A stretch of 7,213 nucleotides of DNA from an uncultured Gemmataceae bacterium (GTDB lineage Bacteria > Planctomycetota > Planctomycetia > Gemmatales > Gemmataceae). Both the position numbers and the translations under genes were made by a program. Each line of letters opens with the position of its first letter. Within the stretch, counting starts at the first letter, position 1. The notes beneath the pieces are model-generated. The model was given only the letters and a program-made list of their open reading frames with translations, did no database searches and was not told the origin of the DNA. Positions 1-7,000 of the stretch are shown here, piece by piece. The DNA lies in contig CAKZUU010000230.1 of NCBI GenBank assembly GCA_937922175.1, positions 1 to 7,213 of the forward strand. The letters are read 5' to 3'.

Positions 1-4
1 GGAG
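1..4 (+). promoter_or_regulatory. Ribosome binding site of the ABC ATPase gene
   Basis: GGAG at the very left edge. It lies 8 bases before the ATG at 13 but only 2 bases before the ATG at 7. The spacing therefore favours 13 as the true start. The edge of the window may cut off the rest of the site. Confidence 0.55.
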
Positions 5-12
5 TCATGGGC

Positions 13-720
13 ATGATCCAAGTCGAGCACTTGACCAAATACTACGGCGACTATCCAGCCGTGCGCGATGTGACCTTCTCGGTGGATCGCGGACAAGTCG
101 TGGGATTTCTCGGACCCAACGGGGCGGGAAAATCGACGACCATGCGAATTTTGGCTGGGTATCTCGCGGCGACGTCCGGGAAGGCGACGATCGACGGACT
201 GGATGTATTTTGGGACTCCGTGGAGGCACGCCGCCGGATTGGCTACATGCCAGAGAGTTGCCCACTTTATCCGGAGATGCGAGTCGTGGAGTATCTGCGA
301 TTTCGTGCCGGACTGAAGGGAGTTCACGGCTCGACAAGGCGGAAAAGATTGGACTACGTCCTCGAGCGTTGCTGGCTGAAAGACGTGCGGAGGCAACTGA
401 TTGGTACGCTTTCGAAAGGGTATCGTCAGCGAGTCGGGTTGGCCGACGCTCTGATCGCCGAGCCGAAAGTGCTGATTCTCGACGAACCGACCTCCGGTCT
501 CGACCCAGCGCAGATCCTGGAAACTCGCAAATTGATTCGAGAGCTCGGTGAAGATCACACGATCTTATTGTCGACTCACATTCTCTCCGAAGTCGAACGG
601 ACCTGCGAGCGCGTCATCATCATCAACAAAGGAGAAGTTGCGCTGGATCGGTTGATGAGCGACGAGGATGCCTCGGGTCGCTTGGAGGAGATGTTTATCC
701 GGATCACCGGTGCGGAGTAG
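13..720 (+). CDS. ABC transporter ATP-binding protein, GldA-like (ABC-2 type exporter ATPase)
   Basis: This is the cytoplasmic ATPase subunit that powers the permease encoded next to it. Numbered from the ATG at 13 (235 residues), all the nucleotide-binding motifs are present: Walker A GPNGAGKST at 34-42, signature LSKGYRQR at 133-140, Walker B VLILDE at 153-158 with catalytic Glu158, D-loop GLDP at 162-165, and switch histidine His189 in LSTH. At the Q-loop the sequence reads GYMPE, so Glu81 replaces the usual glutamine; this is common in the GldA/NatA/CcmA-like branch and is not a sign of decay. An in-frame ATG at 7 would add two residues (MG), but the GGAG spacing and the family-typical opening MIQVEHLTKYYG favour 13. 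Length is normal for a short GldA-type ATPase, without an extended C-terminal domain. The gene ends 5 bases before the permease start, so the two are probably translationally coupled. The GldA-like assignment rests on motif style plus the neighbouring GldF- and GldG-like genes. The substrate cannot be told from the sequence. Confidence 0.93.
   Translation: MIQVEHLTKYYGDYPAVRDVTFSVDRGQVVGFLGPNGAGKSTTMRILAGYLAATSGKATIDGLDVFWDSVEARRRIGYMPESCPLYPEMRVVEYLRFRAGLKGVHGSTRRKRLDYVLERCWLKDVRRQLIGTLSKGYRQRVGLADALIAEPKVLILDEPTSGLDPAQILETRKLIRELGEDHTILLSTHILSEVERTCERVIIINKGEVALDRLMSDEDASGRLEEMFIRITGAE
714..717 (+). promoter_or_regulatory. Ribosome binding site of the permease gene, inside the end of the ATPase gene
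   Basis: GGAG is the end of the last sense codons of the ATPase gene, just before its TAG stop (718-720). It lies 8 bases before the permease ATG at 726. Termination of one gene and initiation of the next happen on the same short stretch, which suggests coupled translation and matched subunit amounts. Confidence 0.6.
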
Positions 721-725
721 GGGCG

Positions 726-1484
726 ATGAGAGCGACGTGGACTTTGATACGACGTGAGGTAACCGCCTATTTCCTCTCTCCGATTGCCTACGTCGTGTTG
801 ACGGCTTTCCTGCTCGTCACCGGCCATCTGTTCTATTTGACGCTGACGCTTCTGACGGCTCGGGGGCCAGTCGGCATCGAGTGGCCCATGAGAGGGCTCC
901 TCGCAGACGAACGGTTTTGGCTCGTTTTTCTGTTCATTCCCCCCTTGTTGACCATGCGCCTGTTCGCAGAAGAGCGGGGTAGCGGCACCTTGGAAATGTT
1001 GCTCACCGCTCCGCTTCGAGATTGGCAGGTCGTCTTCGCGAAATTCGTCGGTGCATTAATCTTTTACGTTCTTCTGTGGCTGCCGACGGTCGTTTATCTG
1101 CCTGTGCTTCTGTATTGGAAGGAGGGGCGGTTCGAAATCGATCCGTGGCCGACGTTGACCTCGTACCTGGGACTTTTCCTGGCGGGCGCGATGTTTTTGT
1201 CGTTGGGGATGTTTGTGAGTAGTTTGGTCCGCAGTCAAATGGTGGCAGCGGTCATCTCGTTGGTGCTCAGCTTGGCGTTCGTGTTGGCGGCTTTTTGGCG
1301 GCCAGAGATGGATACGTCCGGGATCACGTATCGGTTGCTGTATTTCTTCAGCGTCCCTTTGCATTTCAGCCGCGATTTTACCCGAGGGATCATTGATTCG
1401 CGGCATATCGTGTTGTACCTCAGTGTGACGCTATTTTTCTTGTTCCTCACCGTCCGAAGCCTGGAGTCGCGACGCTGGCGGTGA
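726..1484 (+). CDS. ABC-2 type permease subunit, GldF-like
   Basis: This is the membrane-spanning subunit of the transporter, 252 residues. Reading hydrophobicity by eye gives six helices at about 18-40, 64-80, 106-130, 147-166, 172-190 and 227-244, the usual number for an ABC-2 permease half. Between helices 2 and 3 is the family hallmark: RLFAEERGSGTLEMLLTAP at 78-96, followed by a lysine-containing segment (VVFAKF, 102-107). This is the conserved cytoplasmic coupling region of GldF and NosY-like permeases. The N-terminus, with RREVTAYFLSPIAY at 9-22, also fits GldF, which typically opens with a short amphipathic stretch ending in SP. The C-terminus is short and basic (ESRRWR), predicting a cytoplasmic end. 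A single short permease gene suggests that the protein works as a homodimer with two ATPase copies. Some GldF homologues are fused to GldG; here the two are separate genes 36 bases apart. The transported substrate is unknown. Confidence 0.9.
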   Translation: MRATWTLIRREVTAYFLSPIAYVVLTAFLLVTGHLFYLTLTLLTARGPVGIEWPMRGLLADERFWLVFLFIPPLLTMRLFAEERGSGTLEMLLTAPLRDWQVVFAKFVGALIFYVLLWLPTVVYLPVLLYWKEGRFEIDPWPTLTSYLGLFLAGAMFLSLGMFVSSLVRSQMVAAVISLVLSLAFVLAAFWRPEMDTSGITYRLLYFFSVPLHFSRDFTRGIIDSRHIVLYLSVTLFFLFLTVRSLESRRWR

Positions 1485-1509
1485 ACTCGATTGACAAACG
1501 CGATAACTT

Positions 1510-1514
1510 GAGGG
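1510..1514 (+). promoter_or_regulatory. Ribosome binding site of the GldG-like gene
   Basis: GAGGG, 6 bases before the ATG at 1521, supports that start over the later in-frame ATG at 1569, which would remove most of the first membrane helix. The 36-base gap before the gene shows no hairpin able to act as a terminator. Confidence 0.65.
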
Positions 1515-1520
1515 CCAACT

Positions 1521-4046
1521 ATGTCCGTCTTCCATGTGTGCTGGCGGATTCTCGGCTTGGTGGGATTGATGGCGGGGATCGTGGCGGCCATCATCCTCGT
1601 TGGCGAGTTGCCCCAGCTCAATGGTGACACGCTCCATGCCGCTTGGGAGGGACGTCATGGCGATTTCGTGCAATGGTCGATTTATGTTTGCCTCGCGGGC
1701 TGGAGCGTGGCGCTCGTCGTCGCTTCAATGGACGGAATGGCAGCCCTGTTCCGTGCCGCCGGACGGCGCAGCGTGTTAGGCGTCAACGTTGTGTTGCAAA
1801 TCGCGTTGGCGGCCGGCTTGCTGATCGGAGTCAATGGCTTTTCCTTCCTGCACTATCGTCGGTGGGACTTCACTCGCGATCAGGTCTTTACCTTGAGTCC
1901 CGAGTTGGCAGAGCAGTTGAGGCAACTTCGAGGCGAGACCACGATCATCGTTTACCAGAAGAGGCAGCCAGCCGCTCGCCTGACCTCGCAACCGCCGGAT
2001 CGATACGACTTGGCCGCGGATCGGATGGTCGTCGAAAAAGTCAAAGACCTCGTCGAGTTGTTTCGGGAGTTCGGGCCGCAATTCCAGGTCGTCGTTCTTG
2101 ACGTTGAAGAAGATGGCTATGAGCGCAAACTCGCGGAACAGATCAAGAGGTTTCCCCAACTCAATGCTGCGATCCGCAACGCTCCAGAGAGCAGCATTTT
2201 GTTCTGCTCGGGTCGGCATGTTCAACGCATGGGATTCAGCGAATTCTATCGTCTGGATAAATCGGCATCCCGCGAAGCGAACGATGGATTGGGCAACCTC
2301 GTGCTGCTGAATCAGGGGATTGAGACCTTCGCCCGAAACATTCTGTCGATTGAGGAGAAACGGCCACGGATCGCTGTTCTGGTCTCGCACCCTTGGTTGA
2401 GCACCGAAGGTCAGGTCGAGGAATACACCTTGGCCGGTTTGCGAAAAACGCTGACGAACTTCGGCTTCGAGGTGAGAGACATCCTCACGAACCAACTGGT
2501 CGGTCGCCGAGGTCGAGGTCTTCGTCTGGAACGGGCAGCCCTGTCCCTGGAGGAAAGTCGGCTGGACCGCGTCGAAGCGCAGTTAAGTGCCGTCCGCTTT
2601 CAGTTGCTCCAGAATCGGGCCGAGTTAGAGCGGTTTCGTGAACTGCTCGAATTATTCCGGTCGCCGTTGAGCGACGAACAAGTCAGCGATCGTCTCAGCG
2701 CGATGTTTGGTCGTCGCTTGTCCGTTGGACCCGAGGAGCGAGCCAAGAACATCCGCAACTTGTCCGAGAGATTACCCGAAATCGAGTCCGAGATCGCCGA
2801 AAAGGAACGCAAAGAACGCGATCTCGAAGCCGAGTGGGATCTGCTTCAAGCTCAAGAGTCGGTCTCGGAGGGGCAGCGTGAGACCGACATTTACAAGAAG
2901 CTGAGTCTTTTGTTGTCGGACTGCGATGCCCTCATCGTCGCGCGGATGACTTTGATCGACACGAGTATCGGCGATGTTGTGCCGAACAGTCTGCATCAAT
3001 TGGACGAGCAACACATCCGTGCCATCAAAGACTTTCTGAATTCGGGAAAACCATTGATGTTTTGCGGCGGGCCGACGAACGAACCGCCCGACAATGATCT
3101 TGTCGCGCGTTCATCCTCCGGCCCCGATGGATTCGAGATCCTGTTGAATGAATTGGGTTTGGTGTTGGCCCCGCAGGCGATCTTGTACGACGAGGAAGCC
3201 GATGCCTACGCGGCCAATCAGGTTCTCGCTTTTGGAAGAGGCGGGGGGATCGAGAGCATTCCCGCTTTGGAGTTTTCCGATCGCGACGTCTCGACCTTGG
3301 CAGTGTCGGAAGGGGAAGAGAAACGTCCCAATCCGTTGGGCCGTTCGCTGCTGCTGGTGCAACGGAGTGCGGGCGAGCCGATCGACCTGCGTGTTCGCTA
3401 TCCGAGGCCGATCTACTTCCGCCCCCGAGGGAGGCAGGTTGAAACCGCAGCAACATTCTTGCAGACCATTCGCGCTTGCTGGAACGAGGACAACCCGTAT
3501 CCCACGGACGAGCGTCCGATCCCGCGATTCGACCCGCCGAAGCCGGGTGATCCGACGCGAGGCACGTTGCACGAACGTCGTCGGGGTCCCTTCCCGGTCG
3601 GGATCGCGGTTGAAGTCCAACGACCGGTATCATGGAGCCGGCCGGAAGTTGGCGTTGTCGAGGCGGGCCGTTTCGTCGGTTGGTCGCCGTTGACTTTGGG
3701 TGGGTTGCCAACCTTTTTTGCGGCGGCGGCCTTGCTGCCCGCGGACTTCGGGATGACCCACGGATCGGACGAATACCGCAAAACCCGAATCGTGGCCATC
3801 GGGCACGGAGGGTGGTTCTCCGGGCCGCAATTATCACCCGCGCAAGAGGCCTTGTTAGTTCAATCCCTGAATTGGCTTCTCGGTCGAGATTTCCGCCTGC
3901 CTCACGCGCGTCACACATGGGCGTTCCCACGCGTCTCACTCTCGGAGCGAGAAATCTACTATTGGCATACGGGTACGTTGGTCGGCCTGCCGGTCGCGTT
4001 CGCTTTGCTCGGCTTGGCCGTGATGACCATCCGCCGGACTCGTTGA
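1521..4046 (+). CDS. GldG-family ABC transporter auxiliary protein with a long coiled-coil insert
   Basis: This is a large membrane-anchored accessory subunit of the transporter, 841 residues; typical GldG proteins are roughly 500-600. Three hydrophobic helices lie near the N-terminus (about 10-28, 50-70, 86-106) and one near the C-terminus (about 817-836), so most of the protein should be extracytoplasmic. After the third helix comes the family signature RRWDFTRDQVFTLSPELAE (113-131), matching the GldG pattern of an R.D.T segment followed by a Phe/Tyr-[ST]-Leu-Ser motif. The GldG/IFT52-like (GIFT) alpha/beta core starts at RPRIAVLVSHPW (281-292) and TLTNFGFEVRDI (310-321), then resumes at DCDALIVAR (467-475) and DEQHIRAIKDFLNSGKPLMF (495-514). 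Between these halves lies a charged, largely helical insert (about 327-455). Later blocks are GPFPVGIAVE (689-698) and RIVAIGHGGWFSG...LNWLLGRD (756-790), where many GldG proteins have GDSDF before the NWL motif. A proline- and arginine-rich stretch covers about 628-705. GldG-type proteins are thought to work with the GldA/GldF transporter; no catalytic motif is evident. Family assignment is firm, molecular function unknown. Confidence 0.88.
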   Translation: MSVFHVCWRILGLVGLMAGIVAAIILVGELPQLNGDTLHAAWEGRHGDFVQWSIYVCLAGWSVALVVASMDGMAALFRAAGRRSVLGVNVVLQIALAAGLLIGVNGFSFLHYRRWDFTRDQVFTLSPELAEQLRQLRGETTIIVYQKRQPAARLTSQPPDRYDLAADRMVVEKVKDLVELFREFGPQFQVVVLDVEEDGYERKLAEQIKRFPQLNAAIRNAPESSILFCSGRHVQRMGFSEFYRLDKSASREANDGLGNLVLLNQGIETFARNILSIEEKRPRIAVLVSHPWLSTEGQVEEYTLAGLRKTLTNFGFEVRDILTNQLVGRRGRGLRLERAALSLEESRLDRVEAQLSAVRFQLLQNRAELERFRELLELFRSPLSDEQVSDRLSAMFGRRLSVGPEERAKNIRNLSERLPEIESEIAEKERKERDLEAEWDLLQAQESVSEGQRETDIYKKLSLLLSDCDALIVARMTLIDTSIGDVVPNSLHQLDEQHIRAIKDFLNSGKPLMFCGGPTNEPPDNDLVARSSSGPDGFEILLNELGLVLAPQAILYDEEADAYAANQVLAFGRGGGIESIPALEFSDRDVSTLAVSEGEEKRPNPLGRSLLLVQRSAGEPIDLRVRYPRPIYFRPRGRQVETAATFLQTIRACWNEDNPYPTDERPIPRFDPPKPGDPTRGTLHERRRGPFPVGIAVEVQRPVSWSRPEVGVVEAGRFVGWSPLTLGGLPTFFAAAALLPADFGMTHGSDEYRKTRIVAIGHGGWFSGPQLSPAQEALLVQSLNWLLGRDFRLPHARHTWAFPRVSLSEREIYYWHTGTLVGLPVAFALLGLAVMTIRRTR
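2526..2885 (+). other. Coiled-coil insert within the GldG-like protein
   Basis: This stretch encodes residues about 336-455 of the GldG-like protein. Two helical segments rich in Glu, Arg, Leu and Gln (about 336-380 and 405-447) carry heptad-like spacing of leucines, isoleucines and alanines. A short linker with SPLSDEQVSDRLSAMFG (381-397) separates them, so an antiparallel hairpin is a plausible fold. The flanks look like parts of one Rossmann-like GldG domain, so the segment appears inserted in a loop. The coiled coil is judged by eye from residue pattern; a rod or a partner-binding arm are both possible roles. Confidence 0.65.
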
Positions 4047-4056
4047 TTTCGCCGAC

Positions 4057-4061
4057 GAGGG
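4057..4061 (+). promoter_or_regulatory. Ribosome binding site of the DUF4340 gene
   Basis: GAGGG lies 5 bases before the ATG at 4067 and 10 bases after the TGA stop of the GldG-like gene. This supports both the start choice and joint transcription with the upstream genes. Confidence 0.65.
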
Positions 4062-4066
4062 CAACC

Positions 4067-7000
4067 ATGAATCTCCGCACGACCTTTTTTTTAGCGCTGC
4101 TTGCAACGGGAGGAACTCTGGCATGGTGGCGATGGGATGACGTCTCGTCGTGGGTTGGCGCGAGAAAGACGTCGGTCCCCAGCGAGTTCGTCGGAGTCCG
4201 CGTCGTTGTCCCTCAACTGACGCCAAATTCCATCCAACGCGTGGAGGTCACCAACGCTCACGGGAGCTTCACGCTGGAGAAAGACAAGAGCGGTCGATGG
4301 GCGTTGCCCGGCAACTGGCCGACTCGACAATCCGAAGCGCAAGCTTTGATCGACCTCCTCACCCGTCTCGAAACACGCTTTGCGGCGATTTCCCTCACCC
4401 CGGAGACGAAAAACCTTCGCGATTTCGGCTTGGATCCATCGCAGCAACCGGTGAGAGTCGTTGTCGTTACTGAAAAAGAGGCCGTTCGCCTCGAGTTCGG
4501 CGAACCACCGAATGTCGAGATCGGTTCGTTTGCTCGCCCAACCTACCTCCGCGTCAACGACGGGCCAGAGGTGTTCCGTCTGGGGCCGGATTTGTTGAGT
4601 GTCTTGCGTCGGCCGCGCGAATTCTACCAGCGTCGGCAGTTGTTTTTCGACGCGGAGAGGGTGCGGTTTGCCGAAAATCGCGCGGCCAACCCGTTCGGAC
4701 CTTCGGCAGAATCCGGAAGCGGCAGCGTCACAATACCTCGAGCACGGCGGATCGTGGTCCAGGGGCCGCAGGGCCGACTGGTTCTTCGGGCTCTCGACCT
4801 CGACAAACCAGCCTCTGATCCGCGAGTCACTTCCCAGACCACACCCGAACTTCTCGCGGAGCGATGGGAAATTGTCGAACCATTCGTTGATCGAGCCGAT
4901 CCGGAGAAACTCAAGAATTTGCTCAGCTCCGTGCCGAATCTATGGGTCGAATCCTTTACTCCTCACGTCTCTCCGGCGCTTTACCCAGCGGTATTGAATT
5001 TGGTCGCCGGGGAAAATTGGGCCTTCCTGCTCGCTGGTCTTCGGTTAACGCTAGAGCCGGCGGGAGGGCCTTGGATGCTCCAACAGTTGGGTCTCAATCC
5101 ACCGGAGTATCAAGTCACGGTCGTTCGACCCGGCGGCGATGTCACAACACTGCACCTTGGCCGGATCTCGCGCATTGTGGAACGTCCGGGAACTCCGCCG
5201 CCCAGTCGTCCGGGAATGCCCCCTCTTCCTCCGCTACCTGTTCGAGAGGAATATCGTTATGCCCGGCTCGACGGTCAACCTTTGGTCTTTGAAGTCAAAG
5301 CGGAAAAACTGAACGATCTTTTCCCAACGGCGACGACATTCCGCGACGCCCGACTGGCGCGCTTTCAAACCGCCGACGTCATCGAACTCGGTATCCAGAC
5401 GGGTCAAGAGTCGATTGTGTTACGCCGTGACAAAGGTGACAAATCGAGCGACAAATGGCGAATCGTGCAGCCTCTGACCGCGCTCGCCGAGAGCGCCAAG
5501 GTGAGCGAACTGCTCGACAAATTGTCGTCACTGGAGTCGCGAGATCAGGATATCCTCGACACCTCGGACCTGAAAAAGGCAGGGCTCGAATCGGCCACGG
5601 TAAAAGTGACAATTCACCTTGATGAAGAAATCCCGGCTCCGACCCCGGGCGGGACAAAAGAAAGACGTCAGCGGACGGTCACCTTCGAGTTCGGTGCTCA
5701 AGACACCAATAGCAAAAAAGTGCATGTTCGCGTCGCCGGTCAGAACCGCGTCAATCTCATTGAGGAGTCAACATTGACCTTGGCCTCGCGCCCGGCGCTG
5801 GCATACCGTGGCCGACGGATCCTCGACTTCGATTCCTCGCAAGTTACGCGAATCGAGGTGCAACGGGCTGCCGAATCGTTCGTATTGCAGCAGCAAGACC
5901 GTGAGTGGAAATTGATATCGCCGGTCGCGGCCCCGATCGAGCGCTTTAAAGCCAGCGACTTGGCCAACGATCTGGGACGACTCGAAGCGGTGGAGTACGT
6001 GAACGATAAGCCGACCGCTGAGCAATTGGCCAGCTATGGCTTGGACAAGCCGGCTCTTACGATTCGTGTGATGTTGAGCGACGGGGGGGAGAAAGCGGAG
6101 GTTCTGCTCGTAGGTCAGCAACGGGAGATGAAGCCCGAATACTACGCCAAGCTCGCCACGGGCAATAGTGTGTTCGTCATCCGTAAAGACATTCGTGATC
6201 GCTTGGATCAAGACTCGCTCAGTTACCGTTTGAAAGACCTTTGGAACGTGGCTGCAGACGATCTGAGGAATGTCACAATTGAGCGCGGTCCCGATCGAGT
6301 CGAGCTTCGCAAAGAGGCTGGCTCGTGGAAAATGACCCAGCCTTTCGACGCAGCGACCAGTGAGACGGAAATTCGTCCCATCCTCGATGCGTTAGCCTCG
6401 CTTCGGATCGAAGGATACGAAACTCACACGGCGGACAAATTGGACCAATACGGGTTGAACCCACCCGCCCTGCGGTTGAGCTTCAGCGCGACGGATCGAG
6501 CGGTCGAGGCGTCAGCGGCACCAAAATCCTGGACCCTGCTCGTCGGAAAATCCGTTTCGGGTAAGTCGGAAGTGTACGCCAAACAGGACGCTGATGGGGC
6601 CGTTTTTCGTATCGCCGATTCTTTGTTCCGCCAGGCCAACCGATCCGCCTTGGATCTGTTGGATCGGCGTGTGCTAGCGATTGATCGCAGCCGAATCCGC
6701 AAACTGGAACGATCGGGCACCGCGACGTGGATCGCGTCGCGAGAGGGAGACGTGTGGACCATTCAATCTGGAGAGGTCCGATTTTCTGTCGACCAACCGA
6801 CCTGGGACGGTACCCTTCGTTCGTTGGAAGCGTTGCAGGCAGATCGTGTGGCGGCGTATGGGCCGAACATTAACCTCGACGAGTTCGGTCTGCAATCGTC
6901 CGCCGACTCTCTCACCGTCGTCTTGCAGAGCACTGGACCCGACGCTCCTGAGGCTCGGCATGACTTGAAATTGGGCAAGGAAGCAGAGGGCGGCGGGCGG

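Noticed and set aside
7..12. ATG at 7 as the start of the ATPase gene
   Set aside because: It is only 2 bases from GGAG, while the ATG at 13 has 8-base spacing and gives the family-typical N-terminus. It cannot be fully excluded because the upstream DNA is missing.
1491..1496. TTGACA, a perfect -35 box, in the 36-base gap before the GldG-like gene
   Set aside because: No acceptable -10 box lies 16-18 bases downstream; that position reads about GGCCAACT and overlaps the ribosome binding site and start codon. A promoter there would leave no room for a leader, so the match is probably chance.
1776..2495. 239-codon open frame on the minus strand opposite the N-terminal half of the GldG-like gene
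   Set aside because: It mirrors the codons of the plus-strand gene, has no recognisable motif, and lies inside a convincing gene.
4047..4066. Possible terminator between the GldG-like and DUF4340 genes
   Set aside because: The 20-base gap has no inverted repeat, and the following T run is inside the next gene without a preceding GC-rich hairpin.
3025..4080. 351-codon open frame on the minus strand opposite the end of the GldG-like gene
   Set aside because: Its product is full of Arg, Pro and Ser with no domain-like pattern, typical of the antisense shadow of a GC-rich gene. The plus-strand frame carries recognisable GldG motifs across the same stretch.
4599..4997. 132-codon plus-strand frame, and several minus-strand frames, within the DUF4340 gene
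   Set aside because: The main frame is open for 1049 codons and carries repeated motifs at matching distances through this stretch. The alternatives are low-complexity Arg/Ser-rich shadows.
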